DNA of 46,050 nt. Source: Thermodesulfobacteriota bacterium. Its GTDB lineage: Bacteria; Desulfobacterota; WTBG01; CAIYCZ01; CAIRTM01. Position 1 is the first letter of the stretch; each line of letters opens with the position of its first letter. Location of the stretch: NCBI GenBank assembly GCA_028282925.1, contig JANQGV010000133.1, positions 1 to 46,050 on the forward strand, in the 5' to 3' direction. The position numbers and the translations under genes were made by a program. Of this stretch, positions 25,908-34,529 are shown in pieces. Below the pieces are notes generated by a model. The model saw only the letters and a list, made by a program, of their open reading frames with translations. It searched no databases and was not told where the DNA came from.

Positions 25908-26095
25908 GGTGAAATCCCCCCGGGCTGTTGACGATATGGGTGCTGTTTCACGAGAAGAAAGAATACACTATGAACGCCGCAAATGTCCAGCCACAAAATT
26001 GAACCATATGCCCGGGCCGGAGCATCGGCCACAGGAGGCAAAATCACCATATATTGCTTATTATTACCAGGGATTACCCGAAATAACCGTAAAAT

Positions 26096-26124
26096 TTGAC
26101 AAACAGTTGATTTTACTATATAAA
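26096..26124 (+). promoter_or_regulatory. Strong sigma-70-type promoter of the solute-binding-protein operon
   Basis: TTGACA (26096-26101), 17-bp spacer, TATAAA (26119-26124), about 40 nt before the ATG. It lies in the 258-bp divergent gap next to the regulator gene, so an operator is expected here, but I see no long inverted repeat overlapping the promoter. Upstream at about 26010-26040 is a GC-rich segment with GGCC repeats that could fold. Confidence 0.75.
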
Positions 26125-26165
26125 TTTTGAATTTGGGCATTACACATTAGGGAGGCAAAACAGAT

Positions 26166-27053
26166 ATGACCAGAATATGTCTTGGTAACAGAAAAACAGC
26201 ATTGTTTATAACCGCCATTGTGATTTTGGCGCTGAGCAGTCCGTGTTTTGCCCAGGGCCGCAACGGCGCGGGCAAGGACCCTAAAACCGTGCGGGTCTGT
26301 GTGATCGGCGGGCTGACCCTGGTGGGGCTGTGGCCGGAGCTCGCTAAACGGTTTGAGGCCAAAACCGACTATACCGTGAAGATGATTAAAACCGGCCCGC
26401 GGGTTAAAATCTCCAAGCCTTTCCGGCGGGGCAAGGCCGATTTCCTGACCATGCATGCCGGCGACATCACCACCAACCTGGTGGCCGACGGATACGGCAT
26501 CAATATGCGCCCGTGGTCGCGTAACGACCTGATCATTGCCGGCCCGGCCTCAGATCCGGCCGGCATCAAGGGCATGAAAAGCGGGGTGGAGGCCCTGGTG
26601 CGCATAGCCGATACCAAATCGATCTTTGTCGACAACCGCGGCAACGGGCCCCGGGAGCTGGGCAAATCGCTCTGGCGGCTTTCGGGCGTGAAGCCCAACG
26701 GCGACTGGGTGGTTAAATGTGAGGCTAAAAACCATATGCAGAAACTCTCGTTTGCAGAGTCGGTGAACGGCTATATTATTTTCGGGCGTATGCCCATTAC
26801 CTACCGCAAGGTAAAAGCAGGGAACATGCAGATCATGGTGGGCGATGATCCCCGCATGCGGCGTACCTATGTACTCATGGAAGCAAACCCCGCCGTGTTT
26901 CCCAACACCAATTACGAAGGCGCCCAGGCCCTGTCGGACTTTCTGCTGTCCGAGGAGATCCAGAAGTTTATGCTGGAATTCGGCATAGAGGAAAACGGCG
27001 GTAAGCCGCCCTTCTATCCGGTATGGCCCTTGAGCGAACGGCTTGATTTGTAG
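26166..27053 (+). CDS. Periplasmic solute-binding protein, PBP-like (tungstate/molybdate-type candidate)
   Basis: A 295-aa exported protein with a signal peptide (hydrophobic residues about 12-26, cleavage near CFAQ). The mature part has the PBP-like arrangement of oxyanion-binding proteins: a first strand VRVCVIGGLTLVGLWPELAKRFEAKTDY, a KADFLTMHAGD loop, and FVDNRGNGPRELGKSLWRL near 155-175, an anion-loop-type segment. This resembles TupA-like proteins. No TupB/TupC permease genes are adjacent, so it is an orphan binding protein in this window. It is followed 26 nt later by the propeller gene in the same operon. Confidence 0.75.
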   Translation: MTRICLGNRKTALFITAIVILALSSPCFAQGRNGAGKDPKTVRVCVIGGLTLVGLWPELAKRFEAKTDYTVKMIKTGPRVKISKPFRRGKADFLTMHAGDITTNLVADGYGINMRPWSRNDLIIAGPASDPAGIKGMKSGVEALVRIADTKSIFVDNRGNGPRELGKSLWRLSGVKPNGDWVVKCEAKNHMQKLSFAESVNGYIIFGRMPITYRKVKAGNMQIMVGDDPRMRRTYVLMEANPAVFPNTNYEGAQALSDFLLSEEIQKFMLEFGIEENGGKPPFYPVWPLSERLDL

Positions 27054-27079
27054 CCTTTTAACAGGAAAGGAAAAATACC

Positions 27080-28423
27080 ATGCAGAAAAAAAAGACAAGA
27101 GCAGCAAGCGTAATCGCCGCCGCAGTAATACTTCTTTTTTCCACTGCGGCTTTTGGCGGCTGGTCGATAATGCCGGATGTTCCCACCCTCGATAAGCTGC
27201 GCGGTGTTGCCGCCTATTCCGACAATCGCATTCTGGCCGTGGGCGACAACGGTGCGGTTGTTATGTATGACGGTACCACCTGGGAAAGCGTTGAGCAGTT
27301 TACCGACAAGCGGCTCTACGGGGCCTTCTGGATTTCGGAAAACCTGGCCTATATCTCGGCCGACAAAGGCCGGATTTTCAAATATGACGGCAGTGAATGG
27401 ACTGAGCTTGACAGCGGCACCGACAAGCGTCTGCGGACCGTGTGGGGAACCGCAGCAGATAATATTTTTGCTGGCGGAGATAGCGGTACTATGCTGCACT
27501 TTGACGGCACAACGTGGTCGGTTATGGAAAGTGCCACCGACGATACCATACAGGGAATTTACGGTGCTTCCGGCAGCGATGTCTATGCCGTGGGCGGGCC
27601 CAGCGGCGGCGATGGAACAGGTAACGGCTTTATCGTTCATTACGACGGCACTGCCTGGTCCGGTGAGCTCACAAACGTCACCCCGCGGCTGAAGGCCGTC
27701 TGGACCGACGGTGCAGATACCCGCATAGCCGTAGGCGATGACGGTACGGTTGTGGAGTACGATGCCGTGAGCGAAACCTGGAACCTGGTTACAAACCCCG
27801 CCATTGATACGATTATGAGCATGTGGGCGATTTCCTCAGACAGTATTTTTGCGGCGGGTTTTTCGGGTCAAATCCTGGAGTACGACGGCATTGCCTGGGA
27901 ACTGCTTGATGTGGGCGTCTCGGTTGACCTGCACGACATAGACGGTGTGGCAGGCGGCAAGGGCTTTGCCGTGGGCGACAAGGGAACAATTCTTATGTAT
28001 GAGCCGGAAGGCGGCGGAAACGACAACGGCACCGCAGACTGTCCCTTTGAGGCCGCCCTTGAAAACGAAAATGATCTGACCCTTCTTCGAAGCTTGCGCG
28101 ACTCCCGCCTGAGCAACAGCAACGGGTTTGACATGGTTGGGCTTTTCTACAGGCATGCCCGTGAGATGGCAAAGATTGTTTCAGCAAACCCGGAGCTGAA
28201 AAGCGGGCTGCAAGGCCTTGTAAAGAATCAGCGCGGCTTGTTTACCGAGCTTCTGGCAACGGGACAGGCAACCGTAAGCCGCAGTGCAGTTGATGCAGCC
28301 GCAGCCTTCCTGTCCGAGCTCAAAACACAGGCCGGTCCCGGACTGAAGATGCCCCTGACTTTTGTGGAGGTTGGGCTGAAGTCCGGCTGGTTGCTTAAAC
28401 AGGCCGGTATACAAGTTAAGTAG
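27080..28423 (+). CDS. Exported seven-bladed beta-propeller protein with CFI-like C-terminal domain
   Basis: A 447-aa secreted or periplasmic protein with a signal peptide (cleavage near AAFG). Residues about 30-315 contain seven repeats of roughly 40 aa, each with a pattern like 'vwg...dnifAvGd.G.ilhYDGt.W', which gives a seven-bladed propeller. A Gly/Asn-rich linker is followed by a helical domain starting CPFEAALE, with LRSLRDSRL and FYRHAREMAKIV. That layout resembles the part of the CFI-box C-terminal domain after its motif. The same layout occurs at 39559-40032. The gene is probably co-transcribed with the binding protein. Function unknown; ligand or protein binding at the cell surface is possible. 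Confidence 0.75.
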   Translation: MQKKKTRAASVIAAAVILLFSTAAFGGWSIMPDVPTLDKLRGVAAYSDNRILAVGDNGAVVMYDGTTWESVEQFTDKRLYGAFWISENLAYISADKGRIFKYDGSEWTELDSGTDKRLRTVWGTAADNIFAGGDSGTMLHFDGTTWSVMESATDDTIQGIYGASGSDVYAVGGPSGGDGTGNGFIVHYDGTAWSGELTNVTPRLKAVWTDGADTRIAVGDDGTVVEYDAVSETWNLVTNPAIDTIMSMWAISSDSIFAAGFSGQILEYDGIAWELLDVGVSVDLHDIDGVAGGKGFAVGDKGTILMYEPEGGGNDNGTADCPFEAALENENDLTLLRSLRDSRLSNSNGFDMVGLFYRHAREMAKIVSANPELKSGLQGLVKNQRGLFTELLATGQATVSRSAVDAAAAFLSELKTQAGPGLKMPLTFVEVGLKSGWLLKQAGIQVK

Positions 28424-28473
28424 ACATGTAAAATGTAAATACGGATGCCCCGAACAGCTATAAACGTTTTTAA

Positions 28474-28660
28474 AAGACGCTACGCGCCTTCCACCCCTTT
28501 TCTTTGCTCGCTCCAAAGAAAAGGGGGAAAAGAAAAGGCGCCCTGCAACTTGTCCCGCCTCCGGCGGGATACCCTCGCGACACGATTTCAGTCGGCGGGT
28601 CAACAAACTCGCCCCGGCAAGCCGGGACTCAAACATGTCGACCCTCATTTCCTCTTGAAA
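28474..28660 (+). repeat. Structured dispersed repeat, copy 2
   Basis: Inverted copy of 1-177. It begins AAGACGCTACGCGCC 50 bp after the propeller gene. Hairpins are CTTTTCTTTGCTCG..CAAAGAAAAG, CCCGCCTCCGGCGGG and GCCCCGGCAAGCCGGGAC. Compared with copy 1, arms have changed on both sides while staying paired. No coding potential is evident. The whole 28424-28770 gap holds this repeat and nothing else recognised. Confidence 0.82.
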
Positions 28661-28770
28661 TCGTGGCACTCGGCTGCGTTGCAATGGGATTAAGAAGAGC
28701 CCGTAACTAATTAAGGGGAAATCCTTTTAGAAACCAATTCCGAAGGCATAAGGCATACTATGAAAACACT

Positions 28771-28809
28771 CACCCGAGCCCTTTCAGGGGCCCGGGTGTT
28801 TTCTTTTTT
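28771..28809 (+). terminator. Intrinsic terminator
   Basis: Stem CACCCGAGCCC / GGGGCCCGGGTG, with one mismatch, followed by TTTTCTTTTTT. It ends the binding-protein/propeller transcription unit just before the next promoter. Confidence 0.85.
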
Positions 28810-28810
28810 G

Positions 28811-28840
28811 TTGACTCGTTTAAAGTATCTCCTCTATAGT
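28811..28840 (+). promoter_or_regulatory. Promoter of the FetAB-like operon
   Basis: TTGACT (28811-28816), 18-bp spacer, TATAGT (28835-28840), 25 bases before the ATG. An AGGAGAGAGG ribosome-binding site follows. Confidence 0.65.
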
Positions 28841-28865
28841 TGCATACAGCAGGAGAGAGGTCCCA

Positions 28866-29534
28866 ATGATCACATTTGACAACGTAACGGTCAGGGAAAA
28901 CGGCCAGACCATACTCAATGGCGTTTCCTTCTCAATAGCCCCGCAGGAACGGGCCGTTTTTTTCGGCAAGTCGGGTGCCGGAAAAACCACCATTCTGACT
29001 ACCCTCATCGGCGCGTTCCGCCCTGCCGCAGGAACCATTCTGTTTTCAGGCAACCCCGTTACGGGCAGCACCGTGCACGAGCTGCGCCGGGCGGTTTCCT
29101 ATATCAGCCAGCAGCCGGTTATGGGTGCCGACCGGGTTGAGGATGCTCTGCTGCTGCCCTTTACCTTTAAAGCCAACCGGTCCGGCCGCCCGGCCCGCGA
29201 GACCATAGAGCGAATCCTTTCGCGCCTGCACCTGGAGCCGGGTCTTCTTGAAAAAGAGTCGGAAGTTCTTTCCGGCGGCGAGAAACAGCGTGTGGCCATA
29301 GCCCGGGAGCTTTTGCAGAACAAACAGGTTTTTATCCTGGATGAAATCACCGCCAACCTGGACCCGGAAAGCAAAGCCGCGGTGCTGGAGTTGTTCGGCT
29401 CGTCACCCTTTACGCTGCTGTCGGTCTCCCACGACCCCGACTGGCTCAAGATGTGCACCTCGTTTTACCGGGTCGCGCAGGGCGCGGTTACGGGGCCGGT
29501 GGAACGGCCCGACTATTCCGAAATGGTTCGCTGA
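28866..29534 (+). CDS. ABC transporter ATP-binding protein, FetA-like
   Basis: A 222-aa ABC ATPase with Walker A GKSGAGKTT near 37-45, signature LSGGEKQR near 138 and Walker B VFILDEIT near 158. It is followed 16 nt later by a UPF0014/FetB-family permease, and this pairing plus its short length is typical of FetA. In E. coli FetAB has been linked to iron export and oxidative-stress resistance. Substrate here is unproven. Confidence 0.82.
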   Translation: MITFDNVTVRENGQTILNGVSFSIAPQERAVFFGKSGAGKTTILTTLIGAFRPAAGTILFSGNPVTGSTVHELRRAVSYISQQPVMGADRVEDALLLPFTFKANRSGRPARETIERILSRLHLEPGLLEKESEVLSGGEKQRVAIARELLQNKQVFILDEITANLDPESKAAVLELFGSSPFTLLSVSHDPDWLKMCTSFYRVAQGAVTGPVERPDYSEMVR

Positions 29535-29550
29535 AAGAAAGGTTTGACCC

Positions 29551-30339
29551 ATGCAGACTATAGATATCAGCTATCCCCTGATGCTTACCATGTTCGGCCT
29601 GCTGCTTCTGCCAATTGCCATCTGCTACTATTTGAAAATACCCGTGGTAAAGACAACGATTATAGCTGTTTCCCGCATGACCGTGCAACTGGTGCTGGTG
29701 GCCCTGTACCTGGAGTTTCTGTTCCGCGTAAACAGCATCTGGCTCAACTTTGCCTGGGTGCTGGTTATGCTGCTGGTTGCCAACAGCAGTATCATTAACA
29801 GCAGCGGCCTGCGGGTGCGGGTGTTTTTTCTGCCCCTGTTTGCAGGTGTTGCTATCGGCACCCTGGTGGTGGTGTTTTTTATGGTGTTCATTACGGTTCA
29901 GCCTCAGCCCTTTTACGATGCCCGCTACATCATCCCCATAACCGGCATGGTGCTGGGCAACTGCCTGCGCGCCAATGTTATATCCCTTGAGCGCTTTTAC
30001 AGTTCCATCAGGAAAAACGAAAAAGAGTTTTTATCCTACCTGCTCATGGGCGCAACCCTGAAAGAGGCGGTTGCGCCCTATATGCGCGAGGCGGCCAAAG
30101 CGGCCTTTGCTCCCACCATCGCAACCATGACCACCCTGGGCCTAGTGTCGCTGCCGGGCATGATGACCGGTCAGATCCTGGGCGGCAGTCTCCCCGTTGT
30201 TGCCATCAAGTACCAGATAGCCATTATGCTGGCCATCTTCAGTGCCACGGTCCTGACAGCCGTTATTAATATTCGGCTCAGCATGGGGGTTTCGTTTAGT
30301 GAATACCACACCCTTAACAAACAAATTTTTTCCGGGTAG
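29551..30339 (+). CDS. ABC transporter permease, FetB / UPF0014 family
   Basis: A 262-aa permease with six to seven helices. UPF0014 hallmarks are present: RMTVQLVLVALYLEFLF near 44, ITGMVLGNCLRAN near 130, LMGATLKEAVAPYM near 168, and LPGMMTGQILGGSLPVVAIKYQIAIM near 205. It would form the membrane part of a metal transporter with the preceding ATPase. The stop codon TAG is followed at once by the 125-bp hairpin element. Confidence 0.87.
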   Translation: MQTIDISYPLMLTMFGLLLLPIAICYYLKIPVVKTTIIAVSRMTVQLVLVALYLEFLFRVNSIWLNFAWVLVMLLVANSSIINSSGLRVRVFFLPLFAGVAIGTLVVVFFMVFITVQPQPFYDARYIIPITGMVLGNCLRANVISLERFYSSIRKNEKEFLSYLLMGATLKEAVAPYMREAAKAAFAPTIATMTTLGLVSLPGMMTGQILGGSLPVVAIKYQIAIMLAIFSATVLTAVINIRLSMGVSFSEYHTLNKQIFSG

Positions 30340-30464
30340 GAGGAGGGCGGAAAGCATCCATCTTCTGCGTTGCGTTCACCCTTTGTCACTGCGGCGTACA
30401 AACAAGTACGCCTCATTCCAAAGGCTTTCGCGCGCCTTGAATCTGAACGCTTTCCGCCCTCCTC
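30340..30464 (+). repeat. Post-stop hairpin element, 125 bp, perfect terminal stem
   Basis: Begins on the base after the TAG stop at 30337-30339. The 16-nt left arm (30340-30355) is perfectly complementary to 30449-30464, and the arm sequence differs from those of the other copies. An inner hairpin GGCGTAC/GTACGCC has a 6-base loop. CATCTTCTGCG begins 19 bases in, and the GCGCGCCTTGAATCTGAACG block is at the same offset as in the other copies. Confidence 0.9.
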
Positions 30465-30651
30465 TGAGCAGCAATAAAATAGTTTGAACAGCTTTAACCT
30501 TGAATTATTGCCTCGAATACCGCACACCGTATGTCTGAACATTTACCGTACATCCTCTGAAAAGAGCATTTACCGGACGTTATAAGGCGTTTTAGCCGCC
30601 CCAAAAGCCCCTCCCTAACCACCTGGAAAATCAACAAACAATAAGCGATTC

Positions 30652-30770
30652 TTGTAATTTATGGTGTTTTAGGGTATATTATTATGATTATTCGTTAGTA
30701 TTTTCACTTAACTACTGTGGATCTCAAAAAAGAAGCGTTTTTTTCGGCACACGCATGACGCTTTTGTTTT
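30652..30770 (+). promoter_or_regulatory. Candidate promoter and structured leader of the BtuCDF-type operon
   Basis: TTGTAA (30652-30657), 17-bp spacer, TATATT (30675-30680). About 50 nt downstream is a terminator-like hairpin AAGCGT/ACGCTT (30733-30763) followed by TTTGTTTT, then 33 bases to the ATG at 30804. This could be an attenuator in the leader. The remainder of 30465-30651 holds nothing recognised. Confidence 0.45.
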
Positions 30771-30803
30771 GCAAACTTTTCCCGGGAGAGTTGAACCGGA
30801 TAT

Positions 30804-31823
30804 ATGAGCGCCGGCCCCAGTTGGAAAAAAATCGTTACCTATTCTGTACTTGTCCTGGCCCCGGTGCTGTGCATTGTTCTTTCACTGTGCCTGGGCAGAT
30901 ACCCCCTGCCCATATCGGCAATCCCGGGGGTGCTGCTGGGTAAGTTCAGCGGCGGCGACCAGATATCCGAGATGTACCGGACCATTGTCTGGGACATCCG
31001 TATGCCCCGGGCGCTGCTGGGTGCCTTGGTGGGCGGGAGCCTGGCGGTGAGCGGCGCGGCCTTCCAGGGGCTGTTCAGAAACCCCCTGGTAAGCTCGGGT
31101 ATCCTGGGGGTAAGCTCCGGGGCAGGATTCGGCGCAGCCCTTGCCATTCTGCTTTTTAACAACATGGCGGCCACCTATCCCTGTGCCCTGGGGTTCGGCA
31201 TGCTGGCCGTGTTTTTAAGCTACATGATCGGGCGGGTATATAAAAAAACGCCCGCCATCATGCTGGTGCTGGGCGGGGTAATCGTTTCGTCGGTGTTTTC
31301 GGCCCTGGTGTCCTTTACAAAATACGTGGCCGACCCCTACGAGCAGCTGCCCACCATCGTGTTCTGGCTCATGGGCAGCCTGGCTTCGGCCGGGTACCGC
31401 GACATCCAGTTTGCGGGCATTCCCATGCTGCTGGGCATGGCCGGGCTGCTGGGTATCCGGTGGCGCATAAATGTACTTTCCATGGGCGACAAGGAGGCCC
31501 ATGCCCTTGGCATCAACACCACCTGGACCAAAGGCTTTGTGGTGTTCTGCGCAACGCTTGCAACGGCCGGGGCCGTGTGCGTGAGCGGTGTTATCGGCTG
31601 GGTGGGTCTGGTTATTCCCCATATCGGCCGCATGCTGGTGGGCAACAACAATACGGTTTTAATTCCGGTCAGCATATCGCTGGGGGCCTGCTTTCTGATC
31701 CTGGTAGACAACCTGGGCCGCATACTGACCGGCTCGGAAATTCCGCTGGGGATCTTAACGGCCCTGGTGGGCGGACCGTTTTTTGTATATTTACTGAAAA
31801 AGACCAAAGGAGGCGGATGGTAA
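30804..31823 (+). CDS. ABC importer permease, FecCD/BtuC family
   Basis: A 339-aa permease of the FecCD family, with about ten helices. Recognisable segments are RMPRALLGALVGGSLAVSGAAFQGLFRNPLVSSGILGVSSGAGFGA near 65-110, the GWVGLVIPHIGRMLVG coupling-helix region near 258, and the C-terminal SEIPLGILTALVGGPFFVYLL. Members move siderophores, haem, cobalamin or, in the MolBC subgroup, molybdate and tungstate. It is first in an operon with an ATPase, a binding protein and a TiaS-like protein. Confidence 0.9.
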   Translation: MSAGPSWKKIVTYSVLVLAPVLCIVLSLCLGRYPLPISAIPGVLLGKFSGGDQISEMYRTIVWDIRMPRALLGALVGGSLAVSGAAFQGLFRNPLVSSGILGVSSGAGFGAALAILLFNNMAATYPCALGFGMLAVFLSYMIGRVYKKTPAIMLVLGGVIVSSVFSALVSFTKYVADPYEQLPTIVFWLMGSLASAGYRDIQFAGIPMLLGMAGLLGIRWRINVLSMGDKEAHALGINTTWTKGFVVFCATLATAGAVCVSGVIGWVGLVIPHIGRMLVGNNNTVLIPVSISLGACFLILVDNLGRILTGSEIPLGILTALVGGPFFVYLLKKTKGGGW

Positions 31824-31824
31824 C

Positions 31825-32646
31825 ATGGCGCTGGTGCAGATAGAAAACGCCCGGTTCGGCTACGACGGAACAGACATCTTTCGGGACCTATCATTTACCG
31901 TCAGCAAAGGCGAAATATTTTGCTTGCTGGGCCCCAACGGGTGCGGCAAAACAACCCTGCTCGACTGTATCCTGGGAACCCACCGGCTGCGGGAAGGAAG
32001 CATCACCATCAACGGGCAGGACATAAGCACGTTGCGGTCCGGCCGCATCGCGCACCACCTTGCCTACGTGCCCCAGACCCACGAGCGCACCTTTCCCTAC
32101 ACGGTGAAGGAGATTGTGCTCATGGGCCGTGCCGCCTACACCGGCGTGTTCGGCTCTCCCTCGCGGGCCGATGCCGAGCTGGCTGAGTCGGCCCTTGAAA
32201 CAGTAGGGGTGCAGCACCTGCAAAACCGGCCCTATACCCGGCTCAGTGGGGGCGAAGGCCAACTGGTGATGATTGCCCGGGCCCTGGTGCAGGAGACCCC
32301 GGTTATTATCCTGGATGAGCCCACGGCCCATCTCGACTTCAGAAACGAGCTGATCATCCTGGAAAAAATTGTAGAGCTGGTCAGGGACACGGGGGTGTCC
32401 ATCATAATGGCAACCCATTTTCCCAACCACATTTTCTATTTCGAAAATAAATTCATTGCAACCCAGGTTGCCCTGCTGCACGAGGGCCGGTTCCTGGACG
32501 TGGGTTCACCGGGAGAAACCCTTACCGAAAATACAATGGAAATGCTGTACGGTATCGAAACCCGGATTATGTCACATTCAAGCGACGGCATTGAGCACAA
32601 ACAGATACTGCCGATCAACACGATGGATATTAAATATCATGCGTAA
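31825..32646 (+). CDS. ABC importer ATP-binding protein, FepC/BtuD type
   Basis: A 273-aa ATPase with Walker A GPNGCGKTT near 34-42, signature LSGGEGQL near 138, and Walker B VIILDEPTAHLD near 158. It starts one base after the permease stop and its own last codons overlap the start of the binding-protein gene. The order permease-ATPase-binding protein with a class-II FecCD permease fits a vitamin B12/siderophore/MolBCA-type importer. The signature has Gly-Glu-Gly in place of the usual Glu/Gln-rich pattern, still acceptable. Confidence 0.9.
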   Translation: MALVQIENARFGYDGTDIFRDLSFTVSKGEIFCLLGPNGCGKTTLLDCILGTHRLREGSITINGQDISTLRSGRIAHHLAYVPQTHERTFPYTVKEIVLMGRAAYTGVFGSPSRADAELAESALETVGVQHLQNRPYTRLSGGEGQLVMIARALVQETPVIILDEPTAHLDFRNELIILEKIVELVRDTGVSIIMATHFPNHIFYFENKFIATQVALLHEGRFLDVGSPGETLTENTMEMLYGIETRIMSHSSDGIEHKQILPINTMDIKYHA

Positions 32647-33760
32647 TACAGGGATGCCCATTATCGGACTACAGCGAGTCGGCCGGGCTGCAAAACTTTT
32701 GCTGATTCTGGCGATAGTGCCCGCACTTTTCAGCACGAGCGCTCCTGCAGCCACGGTTACCGACTGCCTTGGCCGCAGCGTAACCGTGCCGGACCGGGTA
32801 GAGCGCATTGCCTGCCTGTATGCCTTTGCCGGTCATGTGGTTGCCATGCTGGGGCGTGGAGATGATATCGTGGCGGTTTCAAACGGGTTGAAGCGGGACG
32901 TGCTTCTGAACCGCATGTGTCCCTCAATCGGTAATGCCATCGTGCCAAAAACCCAGGGAGCCATCAACATTGAAGAGCTTCTGCAGGCGCGGGTCGATGT
33001 GGTATTCGTGCCGGGCGAGGTCGGCCGCAACGAAGCCGAAGCCAAAAAATTCGATCTGTTTAACCTGCCCTACCTGGTGGTGGATTACCATTCAATCGCT
33101 GGGCAGCAGAAAACAATTCAAATGATCGGCACGGCAATCAATGCCGCTGAGCAGGCACGGCAGTTTAACGACTATTACAATAAGTGTATTGAGCGGGTAG
33201 ATTCTGTTGCCGGTGCCATCCCCAGGGAGAAGCGCACCCGCCTCTACCTGTCTACGGTGGAAGCCAACCGCACTCCCGGCCGAAACACCCTGTCGACCGA
33301 CTGGATAGAAAAAACCGGTATCGTCAATGTGGCCCTTGAGCAGCCACGGTCTTTTTTAGAGGGAACAAACCATGTCGGTATCGAGCAAATCCTGCTGTGG
33401 AATCCCGAGGTGATCCTGGTAAATGAACCGGGAGTAAAGGCCAAAATTTTGAAGAGCGGTCAATGGGCCGCCCTCAAGGCGGTGAAAAGCGGCAAGGTCT
33501 ACCAAATGCCCATCGGTATTTCACGCTGGGGCCACCCTGGCTCTCTTGAAACACCCCTTGCAATGCTGTGGACCGCCAAAACCGTGTACCCGGATTTGTT
33601 TCCCGACATTGATGTTGAAACTGAAACAAAAGCTTTTTACAGCACCTTTTATAAACACGATCTGACCGACCAGATGCTCAACCGTATTCTGACCGGTAAA
33701 GGCATGCGGGAGCCCAAAAACAAACGTAAAAACAGGAAACCGAAAAAGAACCGGACCTGA
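32639..33760 (+). CDS. Substrate-binding protein of BtuF/FhuD/MolA class
   Basis: A 373-aa exported protein. The frame is open upstream, but ATG at 32639, overlapping the ATPase stop by eight bases, gives a signal peptide (hydrophobic residues about 20-35, cleavage near APAA). Mature features are TVTDCLGRSVTVPDRVERIACL at the start, a DVVFVPGEVGRNEAEA stretch, and a late ISRWGHPGSLETPLAMLWTAKTVYPDLF motif seen in MolA-like and iron-complex-binding proteins. Unusually, the C-terminus ends in a very basic Lys/Arg/Asn tail (about 20 residues). The ligand is not certain; molybdate or tungstate is suggested by nearby genes, but siderophore or cobalamin is equally allowed by the family. Confidence 0.85.
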   Translation: MRNTGMPIIGLQRVGRAAKLLLILAIVPALFSTSAPAATVTDCLGRSVTVPDRVERIACLYAFAGHVVAMLGRGDDIVAVSNGLKRDVLLNRMCPSIGNAIVPKTQGAINIEELLQARVDVVFVPGEVGRNEAEAKKFDLFNLPYLVVDYHSIAGQQKTIQMIGTAINAAEQARQFNDYYNKCIERVDSVAGAIPREKRTRLYLSTVEANRTPGRNTLSTDWIEKTGIVNVALEQPRSFLEGTNHVGIEQILLWNPEVILVNEPGVKAKILKSGQWAALKAVKSGKVYQMPIGISRWGHPGSLETPLAMLWTAKTVYPDLFPDIDVETETKAFYSTFYKHDLTDQMLNRILTGKGMREPKNKRKNRKPKKNRT

Positions 33761-33791
33761 AAGCCTGAAAAAAGGAAGAAGGAGCAGCACC

Positions 33792-34526
33792 ATGAAAATT
33801 CTTGTATGTATCGACGATACCGACAATATCGACAGCCGCGGAACCGGCGAGCTGGCGTCCATGCTGGCGGCAGACATTGAAGACCACGGCTGGGGAACCT
33901 GTGAACCGGTTACGCGCCACCAGATGCTGGTACATCCTGATATCGCCTATACCTCACACAACAGCGCCATGTGCTTCGGGGCGGAAATCGACGAAAGCCG
34001 CCTTGGCGAACTGACCGCCCATGCCCGGGAGTTCCTGGTGCGCGAGTCAGCATCCGGCTCAGATCCGGGTCTGTGCATTGTGCCCCTCGACGGCCTGAGT
34101 GAAACCGACGATTTGATCACTTTCGGTAAAAAGGCCAAGCAGGTGGTCATCGCCAAAGAAGAAGCCTATGCTCTTGCCGAGCGGATCGGGGTTCACCTTT
34201 CAGAGCACGGCGGCACCGGCATCGGCGTTATCGGAGCGCTGGCCGGAACGGGCCTGCGCCTTACCGGGAACGACGGCCGCTTCCGGGGGCATTTTAAAAT
34301 AGAGACGGAAAGCGATCAGGTTACTCCTGCCGAGATTATGCGGCAAACCCATGTCGAAGTGGTTAAGAGTCTTGACGGCGATGTGCTGAATGAGAACGAA
34401 ACCATTGTTCTCGGAAAAAAGGTCAAGTCGGTTTTGCAGGACGGCAAATCCACCCTGCTTGTGTATAACGATCCGGAGGGTGACTGCTGGAGGACGTGTA
34501 CGAAGCAGCAACTTAAGGTCTACTAA
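33792..34526 (+). CDS. Stand-alone protein related to the TiaS N-terminal domain
   Basis: A 244-aa soluble protein that begins MKILVCIDDTDNIDSRGTGELA. This is the DDTDS-G-TT type opening of the archaeal tRNA(Ile2) agmatidine synthetase TiaS and of archaeal proteins of that domain family. A second Gly-rich segment EHGGTGIGVIGALAGTGLRLTGNDGRF is near 138-165. The zinc ribbon and OB domain of full TiaS are missing, and bacteria use lysidine rather than agmatidine, so tRNA modification is unlikely. It is the last gene of the importer operon, with a GGAG ribosome-binding site. It may be a kinase-like or nucleotide-binding accessory, function unknown. Confidence 0.75.
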   Translation: MKILVCIDDTDNIDSRGTGELASMLAADIEDHGWGTCEPVTRHQMLVHPDIAYTSHNSAMCFGAEIDESRLGELTAHAREFLVRESASGSDPGLCIVPLDGLSETDDLITFGKKAKQVVIAKEEAYALAERIGVHLSEHGGTGIGVIGALAGTGLRLTGNDGRFRGHFKIETESDQVTPAEIMRQTHVEVVKSLDGDVLNENETIVLGKKVKSVLQDGKSTLLVYNDPEGDCWRTCTKQQLKVY

Positions 34527-34529
34527 AAG

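Noticed and set aside
33792-34526. Functional tRNA agmatidine synthetase
   Set aside because: Only the N-terminal domain type is present; the zinc ribbon and tRNA-binding parts are absent, and bacteria use lysidine.
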